Assembly (NCBI GenBank): GCA_947370975.1
Contig: CANBNG010000003.1
Coordinates: 1-64,000, forward strand
From: Beijerinckiaceae bacterium
Lineage (GTDB): Bacteria; Pseudomonadota; Alphaproteobacteria; Rhizobiales; Beijerinckiaceae
DNA length: 64,000 nt
Reading direction: 5' to 3'
In this document: positions 15,035 to 23,970 of the stretch, one piece after another
Numbering within the stretch: the stretch's first letter is position 1
Layout of the letters: each line of letters begins with the position of its first letter
Made by a program: the position numbers and the translations under genes
The notes under the pieces: generated by a model
Databases searched by the model: none
Told to the model about the DNA's origin: nothing
Seen by the model: only the letters and a program-made list of their open reading frames with translations

Positions 15035-16057
15035 ATGTCTTTCAATACCAGGCTTCTCGTCGCGGCTGGCGCGCTTTGCGCCGCAGCGCTGGCGCAGACG
15101 CCGGCGGCCGCGCAGACCAGTGACATCTACGCCAACAAGAATCTGACCATGATCATCGGCTTTGGCCCGGGCGGCGGCTATGATCTGTGGGGCCGCACGG
15201 TTGGCCGCCATATTGTGAAATATCTTCCGGGCAACCCGGCTGCCGTACCCCAGAACATGCCGGGCGCAGGCAGTTACAGCGCCGCCGCCTATATTTATAA
15301 TATCGCGCCCAAGGACGGCACGGTCATTGGCATTATCGCACGCGACGCCGCGCTCGGACCCATCACCGGGGCAGAAGGCGCGCGTTTCGATCCGCTGAAA
15401 ATCTCCTGGCTCGGCACGCCGACCACCGAAACCAATGTCTGTATTTCACGCGCGGGTGCGGATGTGCAGAGCGTGGACGATCTCTACAAGAAGACGCTGA
15501 TCGTCGGCGATACGGGCGCTGGCACCGGCACGCGCTCCTATCCCAAGGCGCTGATTGACTTGCTCGGCATGAAGTTCAAGCTGATCTCCGGCTTCCCCTC
15601 GTCTTCCGATGTGTTCCTCGCCATGGAGCGCGGCGAAGTCGATGGCATTTGCGAAAGCCTCGACAGCGTGAAGGGCAAGCGCCCCGATTGGCTGCCCAAT
15701 AATAAGGTCAAGGTGATCTTCCAGGGCGGCGCGGAGCCCAGCGCCGAATTGAAGGGCGTGCCTTTCGTTCTCGATTTCGCCCGCAACGAGGAAGAGAAGC
15801 AGTCGCTTACCTTCCTTTATGCAGGACAGGGGATCGGCCGCCCCTTCGTCGCACCGCCGAATATGGCGCCCGAGCGCCTCGCCATGCTGCGCAAGGCCTT
15901 CATGGAGACCATGAAGGATGCGGATTTTATCGCCGATGCAAAGAAGCAGAAGCTCGACGTGGAGCCTGAAGATGGCGAACATCTCGAAAAGCTGATCCGC
16001 CTCATCTATGCCACGCCCAAGCCGATCGTCGACAAGATCGGCGCGCTGATCAAGTAA
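15035..16057 (+). CDS. solitary TctC-type solute-binding protein
   Basis: ATG at 15035 with GGGAG upstream; the product has 340 residues with signal peptide (LLVAAGALCAAALAQTPAAA). IIGFGPGGGYDLWGR and VPQNMPGAGSYSAAAY mark it as a TctC relative, but a divergent one. There is no TctA or TctB beside it. It may work with the TctAB permease encoded 1.8 kb away, use a distant permease or serve in sensing. A clear terminator follows, so it is a single-gene transcript. Confidence 0.87.
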   Translation: MSFNTRLLVAAGALCAAALAQTPAAAQTSDIYANKNLTMIIGFGPGGGYDLWGRTVGRHIVKYLPGNPAAVPQNMPGAGSYSAAAYIYNIAPKDGTVIGIIARDAALGPITGAEGARFDPLKISWLGTPTTETNVCISRAGADVQSVDDLYKKTLIVGDTGAGTGTRSYPKALIDLLGMKFKLISGFPSSSDVFLAMERGEVDGICESLDSVKGKRPDWLPNNKVKVIFQGGAEPSAELKGVPFVLDFARNEEEKQSLTFLYAGQGIGRPFVAPPNMAPERLAMLRKAFMETMKDADFIADAKKQKLDVEPEDGEHLEKLIRLIYATPKPIVDKIGALIK

Positions 16058-16085
16058 GCATCAGCGATCTTCCAGAAAACTCCCG

Positions 16086-16116
16086 AAGCCCCGGCTTGAA
16101 TGCGCCGGGGCTTTTT
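16086..16116 (+). terminator. rho-independent terminator after the solitary tctC
   Basis: AGCCCCGGC (16087-16095) pairs with GCCGGGGCT (16104-16112) with a T run directly after. Confidence 0.85.
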
Positions 16117-16166
16117 GTTTTCGGAACCAGCCAAGATCACACGCATTATGTCTTGTTGCGTCCATC

Positions 16167-16736
16167 ATGGAGAAGCCGTTGCGCCTCGTTCTCATTGGCA
16201 GCCTTGCATTGGCGGCTTATGCCGTCTCGCCCCCGTTTGCCGCGCCATCCGTGGCGCAAACAGCAGCTGCACCGCGCAGTTCTGTAACCACAAGCGATTT
16301 CCGCCGCCTTGCGCTGATGGCCGAGGTCTTTGATTTTGAATCAAGCCGGCTTGCCATCCAGCGCTCCCGCCGACCCAGCGTGAAGCGCTACGCCTCCGCA
16401 CTGACCGGAAACTTCCGCGGCTATTATACAAGATTGACCTCTGGCGCAGGCGTCTTTGCAGATTTTCCCGCCCTGCCCGCAGATCCAAACGCCCCGATCA
16501 AGCCCTTTGTCGATGAGCGCCGGGTGGCCATGCTCAACCAGCTCGGCGCGGCCACGGGACGCGGCTTCGACAGACTTTACATGGATATGCAATTGGGCGT
16601 GCGGCAGGAAGTTCTCGGCCTGTACGAGACATATCTGCGATCAGGGGATGATCCGGCTTTGCGGGCCTTCGCCCGCGAGCGGCTTCCCGTTCTTGAGCAG
16701 CAGTATCAGGCGGCCCGGCGCCTCGCCGGGCGTTAG
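16167..16736 (+). CDS. DUF4142-type periplasmic protein
   Basis: A 189-residue protein with an N-terminal signal peptide and a helical DUF4142-like domain: FRRLALMAEVFDFESSRLAIQRS, then a pair of helices ending in YMDMQLGVRQEVLGLYE. These domains form ferritin-like helical bundles in secreted proteins of unknown function. The metal-ligand His pattern typical of some members is not evident (the His is replaced in YMDMQ), so metal binding is doubtful. Its stop overlaps the end of the convergent aldo/keto reductase gene by 4 bases. Confidence 0.75.
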   Translation: MEKPLRLVLIGSLALAAYAVSPPFAAPSVAQTAAAPRSSVTTSDFRRLALMAEVFDFESSRLAIQRSRRPSVKRYASALTGNFRGYYTRLTSGAGVFADFPALPADPNAPIKPFVDERRVAMLNQLGAATGRGFDRLYMDMQLGVRQEVLGLYETYLRSGDDPALRAFARERLPVLEQQYQAARRLAGR

Positions 16737-17572
16737 TCCCAATCGGGCGCGAAAGAGGGAATGACAAGCCGCCCATCGGGGCTTGCCAGCGCAGAAATCG
16801 CCGCCATGTCGGCATCGCTCAATGCAAAGTCGGCAATATCGAAATTCTCCGCAATATGCGCGGGCGTCGAAGAGCGCGGAATGGCAGCGACATTCTGCTG
16901 CGCGTGCCAGCGCAGAATCACTTGCGAAGGCTTGCGTGCAATCTTCTGCGCAATGGCGCGAATGGTTTCATGCTGCACCAGATCGCCACGCCCAAGCGGC
17001 GAATAGGAGGTGAAGACCATGCCATGGGCGCGGCAGGCGGCGATCACTTTCGACTGGTCGAGACGTGGATGAAATTCGCATTGGTTGGCGCTGAGCTTTT
17101 CACCCTGCTCACCTGCCAGCGCCACGGCTTGATTGAGCAAGGCGACGGGGAAGTTGGAGACGCCGATATAGGTCGCCAGTCCCTCCTTGCGTGCGCGGCA
17201 GAGCCCGCGCATCGAACTTGCCAGCGGGATGTCGCGGTTGGGCCAATGGATCAGCAACAGATCGACATGGGACATGCCGAGCCGACCGAGGCTGTCGGCA
17301 GCCGAGCGCAGCAAATTGTCTTCGGCAATATCCTGCGTCCAGACTTTCGTCGTGACGAAAATATCCCTGCGCGGCAGGCCGCTTGCAGCGATGGCCTCGC
17401 CGACTTCGACTTCATTGCCATACATGGCGGCGGTGTCGATATGGCGATAGCCCGTTTCAAGCGCGGCGCGCACTGCCCTGCGGCAGATATCCTCGCGCAG
17501 CTGGAACGTGCCAAAGCCACGCGCTGGAATCTGCGCGCCATTGCCGTCGAGTAAAAATGCGTCGCTCATCAT
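16733..17572 (-). CDS. aldo/keto reductase
   Basis: A 279-residue TIM-barrel NADPH-dependent oxidoreductase. The catalytic tetrad is visible: D46 and Y51 in GYRHIDTAAMYGNE, K76 in VTTKVW and H109 in LLIHWPN. IPRSSTPAHIAENF near the C-terminus binds the cofactor phosphate. Similar to 2,5-diketo-gluconate-reductase-like members; the substrate is unknown. Start may be the first or second of two adjacent ATGs (17572 or 17569; AAGGAC spacing favours 17569). It is the last of three minus-strand genes with the hydrolase and the binding protein. Confidence 0.92.
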   Translation of the reverse strand: MMSDAFLLDGNGAQIPARGFGTFQLREDICRRAVRAALETGYRHIDTAAMYGNEVEVGEAIAASGLPRRDIFVTTKVWTQDIAEDNLLRSAADSLGRLGMSHVDLLLIHWPNRDIPLASSMRGLCRARKEGLATYIGVSNFPVALLNQAVALAGEQGEKLSANQCEFHPRLDQSKVIAACRAHGMVFTSYSPLGRGDLVQHETIRAIAQKIARKPSQVILRWHAQQNVAAIPRSSTPAHIAENFDIADFALSDADMAAISALASPDGRLVIPSFAPDWD

Positions 17573-17601
17573 CTGTCCTTCGTTGCGGCTGGCCGACGCA
17601 T

Positions 17602-18294
17602 TCAGGCAGCCTTCGACGTGTCGGCCGCAGGCGCCATCAAGAGCGCCAATTCCTCAAGGGAGACAACGGACGCATATTTTGCATCCATGTCGAAGAGATT
17701 GGCGGCATGGGCAAATTGCGACCGGTCAAAACAGCATTCATCGACAACGAAGGTCGAAAATCCGTTCGAGAAACCATCGACCACCGAGGCGCGCACGCAG
17801 CCCGACGTCGAGACGCCACAAAAGACCAGCGTATCAGCGCCTTTTTGCACCAGATAGGACATGAGCGGCGTCTGGAAAAAGGCGCTCGCACGCGTCTTGC
17901 CCAGCACCCATTCTCCCGCGCGCGGCATGACGGCATCGGGAAAATCATTGGCTTGGGGCGCAGGAGCCTTGGTACGCCTGGATTTCGTCGCCTTGCCGGT
18001 AAAGGGCACGTCATTGGCATTGCTGTTGGTGAAGACAATCGGCAGCTCGCGGGCGCGAAACATCTCGATCAGCCTGGCAATCTTCGGGATCGCCTCCCAC
18101 GAGACCGGCCCGCAGGCCGATCCGAAGGTTGCAATCGACTCGGCCAATGTCTGCCCCTCGTAGCCTGCAAAGCCATAAGTGACATCGACCACGATCAAGG
18201 CGGGGTTCTTGCCAAGTTTCATGTCCGAGAGAAAGCCCGCGCTCTTGTAGGTCGCGAGCTCGGAGTCCGGAATGAGTTTCATCCAGTCTTTCAT
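17602..18294 (-). CDS. isochorismatase-like cysteine hydrolase
   Basis: Start chosen at 18294 (MKDWMKLIPDSELATYKSAG), giving 230 residues. The catalytic triad of the family is present: D37 in LIVVDVTYGF, K133 in LGKTRASAFF and C166 in CGVSTSGCVRAS. Members closest in pattern are amidohydrolases acting on N-carbamoyl compounds or maleamate, rather than isochorismatases. Neighbouring a nitrogenous-compound type binding protein and an aldo/keto reductase, it may take part in catabolism of an imported amide; that is inference. Confidence 0.88.
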   Translation of the reverse strand: MKDWMKLIPDSELATYKSAGFLSDMKLGKNPALIVVDVTYGFAGYEGQTLAESIATFGSACGPVSWEAIPKIARLIEMFRARELPIVFTNSNANDVPFTGKATKSRRTKAPAPQANDFPDAVMPRAGEWVLGKTRASAFFQTPLMSYLVQKGADTLVFCGVSTSGCVRASVVDGFSNGFSTFVVDECCFDRSQFAHAANLFDMDAKYASVVSLEELALLMAPAADTSKAA

Positions 18295-18310
18295 GATGAT
18301 CGGCTCCCGT

Positions 18311-19285
18311 TCACTTGACCTGTTTGGCAAGTTCGACGATTTCGGGATCGACGAAGCGGCTGACATCGGTCGATCCATCGAGATCGCCAAGGCTCTTCAT
18401 CGCTTCGGCGAGAATTTTCACCTGGCTGTTTTCAACAAGGCCGACGCGGTCGAAGATTTTGATCTTCAGGTAATAATCATAGCTCTTCTCGATATCGGCG
18501 CGCTCAGCCCCCGATTCCTTGACGAGAATGTCGATGGCCTCGGTGCGATTGGCGGGATTGTTGAACCAGTCGATGCCGCGCGCAACGCCCTGGAGGAAGC
18601 CGACCAAAGCCGGCTTGTGCGACTTCGCCCAGCCAATATTCACCGCATAGCCGGTGAAGGGCATGTCGGTGACATAATCGCTCAGCGCACCGAGATTGGG
18701 ATAGCCCGCACCCTCCGCCTTGAAGCTGAAGGGGGGCACGAGAATGGTCGCATCGACCGCGCCGGACGCCAGCGCAGAGAAGCGCGCCGCCGCCGTGCCG
18801 GCGAAGACAAGATCATATTGGGCAGGCGCAATGCCGTTGGGGCCCATCATGCGTTCAAGATAGATGCGGGTGATGTCCTTCACGCCGCCAATCGAGATCA
18901 GCTTGCCCTTGAGATCCTTGAGCGACTTCAGGCCGACCTTGCCAAAGACCGAATAGGGCGGAACTTGCGTCTCGACGCGCAGGAGGGTCACGGGCGCGCC
19001 CTTGTCGATGGCGCGCAGCGGATCGGCAAGGCCGCCAGAGCCGATATTGATCGAACCGGCCGCGAGCTGCTGGACGACCGCAGAGGACGAGGGTGCCGCA
19101 ACAAGGTCCAGTATGACGTTGTTTTCGGCGAAATAGCCTTTTTGCTGCGCAATGAAGATCGGCCATTGCTGCGCCGAACCACGGCCCGTCGTGCCCATGA
19201 TGAGCGTTTCAGCCGATTGAGCCGCCGCCGACCCGAGAAAGAGGGCTGCAAGAGCCATCACGCTTGTCTTGGCAATCAGGCGCAT
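18311..19285 (-). CDS. ABC transporter substrate-binding protein (SsuA/TauA/NMT1-like)
   Basis: A 324-residue protein with signal peptide (TSVMALAALFLGSAAAQSAE). The order QWPIFIAQQKGYFAENNV, then SSSAVVQQLAAGSINIG and FTGYAVN is typical of the NMT1/SsuA-like binding proteins for sulfonates, taurine, nitriles or pyrimidine precursors. No ABC permease or ATPase lies next to it in the window. It is the first of a three-gene minus-strand group, 16 bases ahead of the hydrolase gene. Confidence 0.87.
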   Translation of the reverse strand: MRLIAKTSVMALAALFLGSAAAQSAETLIMGTTGRGSAQQWPIFIAQQKGYFAENNVILDLVAAPSSSAVVQQLAAGSINIGSGGLADPLRAIDKGAPVTLLRVETQVPPYSVFGKVGLKSLKDLKGKLISIGGVKDITRIYLERMMGPNGIAPAQYDLVFAGTAAARFSALASGAVDATILVPPFSFKAEGAGYPNLGALSDYVTDMPFTGYAVNIGWAKSHKPALVGFLQGVARGIDWFNNPANRTEAIDILVKESGAERADIEKSYDYYLKIKIFDRVGLVENSQVKILAEAMKSLGDLDGSTDVSRFVDPEIVELAKQVK

Positions 19286-19504
19286 CTTTGAGTGTCCTTC
19301 TGTCCCGGCCCCTCTGGCCGTCTCCTGCTGCCATCATTTCGGCACGGCGGGCGTCTGACAACAAGCAAGGTCGGGGCCGGATGAGCCTTTGGCGCGCGAG
19401 TCACCGGAAAAAGCCGCCGACCCGCCTTGCAATTGGCCATTCCAAGCTTTAGTTTCAAAAAAAGTAATTTAAATGTCTCTACTTGAAACAATAATGGATT
19501 GCCG

Positions 19505-19897
19505 ATGATCCCTGTTTGCGCCGACCCGCTGCGCGCGGAGCTCGCGGCCTGGTCTGAATCCCTGATCGCCGACATGATTGTCAGCGCCTACAGCCGCCTT
19601 GTCGCGGACCACCAGACGCGTGAGGGCCTCGTGCGCTGCCATGTGCTGCTCTGGCGTCATCTGCTCGGGGGCACCGACAAGGCCGAAACCTTCCGGCAGG
19701 AGCTCGGTCGCCAGGCGCCGCGCGCCGGCATCAAGGAAACGGCAATACACGCGCTCAACAAGCAGATTCTGGCCGAACTGGTCTATGTCACCGCCTCGCG
19801 GTTCCAGCGCTCACCCAAGCTGGCGGGCGATTACAGCCTCGAAATCATGCGCGCGGCCTGCTGGCTGACCGACGCGCGCCAGCTTGCGGCCGCCTGA
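19505..19897 (+). CDS. hypothetical helical protein
   Basis: ATG at 19505 is preferred over a TTG at 19499. The 130-residue protein is largely alpha-helical (AELAAWSESLIADMIVSAYSR; LVRCHVLLWRHLLGG), without signal peptide or membrane span. Codon use fits the chromosome. It precedes the helicase gene by about 95 bases. No family recognised. Confidence 0.6.
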   Translation: MIPVCADPLRAELAAWSESLIADMIVSAYSRLVADHQTREGLVRCHVLLWRHLLGGTDKAETFRQELGRQAPRAGIKETAIHALNKQILAELVYVTASRFQRSPKLAGDYSLEIMRAACWLTDARQLAAA

Positions 19898-19993
19898 GCG
19901 CGGGCTTTCGCCAGATCGCGCTTGCAAAGCGGCCCCCAAACGCTCATCTCCCGAGGGGCATGGCAGGCGCGTGGGCGCAGGAGGACGGGCATC

Positions 19994-21088
19994 TTGGGTC
20001 ACATCTGGTCGCCGCAGCAGGAACGGGCCCTGAAGGAGATCGCGGCCTGGCTGAAGACCGGGCGGCCGCAGATCTTCCGCCTCTTTGGCTTTGCCGGCAC
20101 CGGCAAGACGACGCTCGCCCGCCATATTGCCGAAGGAATCGATGGAGACGTGCTGTTTGGCGCCTATACGGGCAAGGCCGCGCTCGTGCTGCGCTCGAAG
20201 GGCTGTGACGACGCGCGCACCATCCACAGCCTGATTTACCGCCCACAGGATATCGAGTCCGAAGTCCCCTCCTTCGTCATCAACGAGCAGAGCCCGGCAA
20301 ATACCGCGAGCCTCATCATCATCGACGAATGCTCGATGGTGGACGAGGATCTGGGCCGCGATCTGCTGTCGTTCGGGCGGCCGGTGCTGGTGCTGGGCGA
20401 TCCGGCGCAATTGCCACCCGTGAAGGGCGGCGGCTTCTTCACCGAGGCCGAGCCCGACCTCATGCTGACCGAAGTCCACCGCCAGGCGGCCGACAATCCG
20501 ATCATCCGCATGTCCATGATCGTGCGCGAGGGTGGCAAGCTGGAGCGTGGATCCTATGGCGAAAGCCGCGTCATCGCGCGCGATTCCATCGATGCCATGG
20601 CGGTGACGCGCGCCGATCAGGTGCTGGTTGGCATGAACCGCACGCGCCGGCTCTATAACAAGAGGCTGCGCGAACTCTTCGGTTTCACCGGCACTTTGCC
20701 GGAGGCCGGCGACCGGCTGGTCTGCCTGAAGAACGATCGCAAGAAAGGCCTGCTGAACGGCGGCATCTGGACCGTGAAGGCTCTCTCCCCGGCACGCGCG
20801 GGCAAATTGCGCATGACCATCGTGCCCGAGGAAGACGCCGCCAAGAAACCCCTGCGCGTGCGCGTGCTGCCGGCCTTCTTCGAGAGCGAGGAAGAAATTC
20901 CCTATGCCCTGCGCCGCGATTCCGACGAATTCGATTTCGGCTATGCGCTGACCGTGCACAAGGCGCAGGGGTCGCAGTGGAACGACCTTGTGCTCTTCGA
21001 TGAATCCTATGCGTTTCGCGAACACCGCGCCCGCTGGCTCTATACCGGGATCACGCGCGCGGCCGAGCGGATCACCATCGTCACCTGA
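19994..21088 (+). CDS. RecD-like ATP-dependent DNA helicase (AAA_30/UvrD_C_2)
   Basis: Start set at a TTG (19994) because AGGAGG stands 8 bases ahead and the protein then opens GHIWSPQQERALKEI, typical of this family; 364 residues. Walker A FGFAGTGKTTLA, Walker B IIIDECSMVD, motif GDPAQLPPV, and the C-terminal YALTVHKAQGSQW plus YTGITRAAE are all present. It is a short superfamily 1B helicase of the RecD2/Dda type, probably acting on recombination or phage-like substrates. It is followed closely by the DedA gene. Confidence 0.9.
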   Translation: MGHIWSPQQERALKEIAAWLKTGRPQIFRLFGFAGTGKTTLARHIAEGIDGDVLFGAYTGKAALVLRSKGCDDARTIHSLIYRPQDIESEVPSFVINEQSPANTASLIIIDECSMVDEDLGRDLLSFGRPVLVLGDPAQLPPVKGGGFFTEAEPDLMLTEVHRQAADNPIIRMSMIVREGGKLERGSYGESRVIARDSIDAMAVTRADQVLVGMNRTRRLYNKRLRELFGFTGTLPEAGDRLVCLKNDRKKGLLNGGIWTVKALSPARAGKLRMTIVPEEDAAKKPLRVRVLPAFFESEEEIPYALRRDSDEFDFGYALTVHKAQGSQWNDLVLFDESYAFREHRARWLYTGITRAAERITIVT

Positions 21089-21102
21089 AACATGTTGCGA
21101 GG

Positions 21103-21633
21103 ATGCGCATGCAGGACCAGATCCAGGCAATTCTCGACTTCGTGCGCCTGCATCAGGACTTTGCAGCCCCGCTCGTCTTCGTGCTGGCCTTTGGTGAATC
21201 GCTGGCGGTGATTTCGCTGCTGCTGCCCGCCACCGTCATTCTCTGGGGCATTGGCGCGCTGATCGGGGCCTCGGGCATGGACTTCTGGCCGATCTATTTC
21301 GCAGCAGCTCTCGGCGCGGCGTTCGGCGACTGGCTCTCCTATTGGCTGGGCCTTCATTATCACGCGAAAATCAGCACGCTCTGGCCGCTCTCGCGCCATC
21401 CCGACCTGCTGCCTGCCGGCCATCGCTTCTTTGAAAAATGGGGCTGGCCGGGCGTCTTCCTTGGCCGGTTCTTCGGGCCGCTGCGCGCCATCGTGCCCCT
21501 GACAGCCGGGGCCTGCGAAATGCCGCGCATCCCCTTCCAGATCGCCAATTGGACGTCCGCCTTCGTATGGGCGGGCGTGACGCTTGCGCCCGGCGCTCTC
21601 GGCCTCTCCTGGCTCAAGGCGCTTGCGGGCTGA
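21103..21633 (+). CDS. DedA family membrane protein
   Basis: A 176-residue integral membrane protein with the DedA/SNARE-associated pattern: FGESLAVISLLLPATVILWG, GAAFGDWLSYWLGLHY, and GRFFGPLRAIVPLTAG, the last containing the conserved arginine and glycine-rich re-entrant motif. DedA proteins act as lipid scramblases or undecaprenyl-phosphate/phosphatidylglycerol flippases. The stop lies 20 bases inside the end of the convergent cfa gene. Confidence 0.92.
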   Translation: MRMQDQIQAILDFVRLHQDFAAPLVFVLAFGESLAVISLLLPATVILWGIGALIGASGMDFWPIYFAAALGAAFGDWLSYWLGLHYHAKISTLWPLSRHPDLLPAGHRFFEKWGWPGVFLGRFFGPLRAIVPLTAGACEMPRIPFQIANWTSAFVWAGVTLAPGALGLSWLKALAG

Positions 21634-22861
21634 GCACCGTCTGCTCGCGCAGGCGCAAGGCGTCTTCGTTGCGCGCGATATAATCGCGGGTGATCGGCAC
21701 GGCATCGACGCGCCGCGCCATCTGGATCTGGAAGACCACGCCCTGCCCCAGCCGGAAGGTTGCTTCAGAGCCTGCAAGATAGAATTCCCACATGCGGCAG
21801 AAGCGCTCGTCATAGAGCCTGGAGATCTCGGCGCGATGCGCCTTGAAGCGCGTGTGCCAGTCTTTCAGCGTCTCGGCATAATGAAGCCGCAGCACTTCGA
21901 TGTCGGTCACGATCAACCCCGCGCGCTCGATGGCCGGCATGATCTCCGACAAGGTCGGCAGATGGCCGCCGGGGAAAATATATTTGGCGATGAATGGATT
22001 GGTCGGGCAGGGAATATCGGGACGCCCGATCGTGTGCAGCAGCGCAACGCCATCATCCTCCAGCAGGCCCGCCAGCTTGCGGAAGAAGACATCGTAATAG
22101 CCAATGCCGACATGCTCGAACATGCCGACGGACACGATGCGATCAAAGCGCGTGGAGACGTCACGATAATCCTGCAGCCGGAACTCGGGTGGTTGTGCGA
22201 GGCCGCTGGCTGAGGCCCGCTGACGCGCAAGCGCCAATTGCTCGTCCGAGAGTGTGATGCCGGTCACGCGCGCGCCGCAGACGCTCGCAAGATAGAGCGC
22301 CATACCACCCCAACCGCAGCCGATATCAAGCACGCTCTGACCGGGCTCGATCAAAATCTTGGCTGCTATATGGCGTTTCTTTGCGCGTTGCGCCTCTTCG
22401 AGGCTGCCTGCATCCGTTTCGTAATAAGCACAGGAATATTGCCGGTCGGCATCGAGAAAAAAATCGTAGAGCCGCGCGTCGAGATCGTAATGATGCTCCA
22501 CATTGCGCCGCGCATGATGGAGATCGTTGTTCTGCTGCCATGTGCGCAGATGCGCACGGATATGGCGCAATAATGTGTGCCAGCGCGCCTCGCCCTCCTG
22601 CGCCATATTGCGCAAGCACAATTGCATGACATCAAAGAGCGTGCCCTGCGTCACCTCCACAGCGCCGTTCATATAGAGCTCGCCGAAAGCCAGTTCCGGA
22701 TCGCGCAACAATCTGGCCTCCGCTTGTCCATCGCGCAGGCGGATGCCGAGCCGCGGCCCCGTTCCATCGCCCGCCTCGATGCGTCGCCCGCTCTGCGTCT
22801 CGATTTCGAGCGAGCCGCGCCGGACGAAATTCCGAATGAAACTTTCGAACAGACTATCCAT
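21614..22861 (-). CDS. cfa: cyclopropane-fatty-acyl-phospholipid synthase
   Basis: Start at 22861 with GGAGG upstream; 415 residues, normal for the Cfa/CMAS family. The SAM-binding motif VLDIGCGWGGMALYLA, preceded by HYDLDARLYDFFLD and SCAYYETDAGSLEEAQ, and the VSVGMFEHVG catalytic-region segment are all family hallmarks. It adds a methylene from S-adenosylmethionine to unsaturated acyl chains of membrane phospholipids. In alphaproteobacteria it often responds to stationary phase or acid stress; no such control is visible here. Confidence 0.93.
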   Translation of the reverse strand: MDSLFESFIRNFVRRGSLEIETQSGRRIEAGDGTGPRLGIRLRDGQAEARLLRDPELAFGELYMNGAVEVTQGTLFDVMQLCLRNMAQEGEARWHTLLRHIRAHLRTWQQNNDLHHARRNVEHHYDLDARLYDFFLDADRQYSCAYYETDAGSLEEAQRAKKRHIAAKILIEPGQSVLDIGCGWGGMALYLASVCGARVTGITLSDEQLALARQRASASGLAQPPEFRLQDYRDVSTRFDRIVSVGMFEHVGIGYYDVFFRKLAGLLEDDGVALLHTIGRPDIPCPTNPFIAKYIFPGGHLPTLSEIMPAIERAGLIVTDIEVLRLHYAETLKDWHTRFKAHRAEISRLYDERFCRMWEFYLAGSEATFRLGQGVVFQIQMARRVDAVPITRDYIARNEDALRLREQTVLSPQAP

Positions 22862-23078
22862 CTGGACGCCTCCAAGTCGGCCTGCGGGAACCACCTTTGC
22901 AGTCGCGAGTTTGCCGCGTGCCCCTGTTACGCCTTCGGGCAATCACAGGATTGAAACGGCCAAGGCGTGCATTGGTTCGGGGGCGTGGTCTTGAGTTGAG
23001 AGACAGGTGCTTGCGCGTGGTTTTCACAGCGGCCCGGCCCGCATCTGCGGGGCCCCGGCACAATCGAGGGAGGCTTGC

Positions 23079-23732
23079 ATGAGGCAGCATTCAACTTGGG
23101 CCGGTATTATTGCCATTGGCCTGGCAAGCGGGCTTGCGCTGAGCGCGCCGGCCAATGCGCAGCGCGGCGACAGCGGCATGTCCGGCGGCGGTGCCCCCGC
23201 AGCAGGACCAGTCGGCGGCGGGGGTGGTGGCGGCGGCATTGGACCGGGCGGCGGCGGGGGTGGACGTGGCGGCGGGGGTGGCATTGCGCCAGGTGGTGGT
23301 GGCAGCCCCGGCATTCAGCCTGGCATGAGGCCAGGAGGGGCGCCCGGCATGCGCGGCGGCATCGAGCCGCGAATCCGCAGTGGCGCGATCGACCGGCGCG
23401 GGATGGGTGGCGCCCCGGCCCTGACAGTGCGCCCCGGCGTGCGCTATGGCGCGTATGACCGCTACAACCGGAATTATTATTATAATGACGGTGGGCGCTG
23501 GAGCGATTCCGGTTGGTTCCCGGGCATGCTGCTCGCCGCTCCCTTCCTGCTGCCGTGGTATTTGTTTGGAGGCGGCGCCTCTGCCGCTAGCCAGCCCGCA
23601 GTCTATGCCGGCAATTATTGCGCGACGCCCCAGCGCGTGTGCCTGCTCGTCGAGCCCGGCGTGGTCGACACCGGCTGCTCCTGCCGTGCGCCCTCTGGCC
23701 GGGGCCGCTTCCGGGGCATTGTCGTCCCCTGA
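23079..23732 (+). CDS. secreted glycine-rich protein
   Basis: ATG at 23079 with GAGGGAGG upstream; 217 residues. A signal peptide (AIGLASGLALSAPANAQ) is followed by a Gly/Pro-rich low-complexity part (residues about 30-115), then a Tyr/Asn/Arg segment and a C-terminal module with four cysteines (YCATPQRVCLLVEPG, TGCSCRAPSGRG). The end resembles short cysteine-containing tails found in surface-exposed proteins of Hyphomicrobiales. Function unknown. A terminator follows. Confidence 0.65.
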   Translation: MRQHSTWAGIIAIGLASGLALSAPANAQRGDSGMSGGGAPAAGPVGGGGGGGGIGPGGGGGGRGGGGGIAPGGGGSPGIQPGMRPGGAPGMRGGIEPRIRSGAIDRRGMGGAPALTVRPGVRYGAYDRYNRNYYYNDGGRWSDSGWFPGMLLAAPFLLPWYLFGGGASAASQPAVYAGNYCATPQRVCLLVEPGVVDTGCSCRAPSGRGRFRGIVVP

Positions 23733-23760
23733 TCGGCCTCATGATGCCCGGACAACCACG

Positions 23761-23788
23761 AAGAGCGGCCCCGGCGGGCCGCTCTTTT
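23761..23788 (+). terminator. rho-independent terminator after the Gly-rich gene
   Basis: AGAGCGGCCC and GGGCCGCTCT arms around a 4-base loop are followed by TTTT. Confidence 0.8.
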
Positions 23789-23970
23789 CATGATGCAACC
23801 TGATCTCGCGCAAGGCAGAGGACAGCACCGAGGCATAAGGTTGAGCGCATCAGCCCCCTCGCGCATCGACGTCCGACCATTTATATGCTGGAATAAATCC
23901 AGACTGCGCGAGGCCGAGGGGCCCGGCGCACCCCGGCAGATCCGGGGCAGGCATTTGAGGAAGATCCGTG

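Noticed and set aside
19811..21130. 439-residue minus-strand frame opposite the RecD-like helicase
   Set aside because: Pure shadow of a gene with complete helicase motifs.
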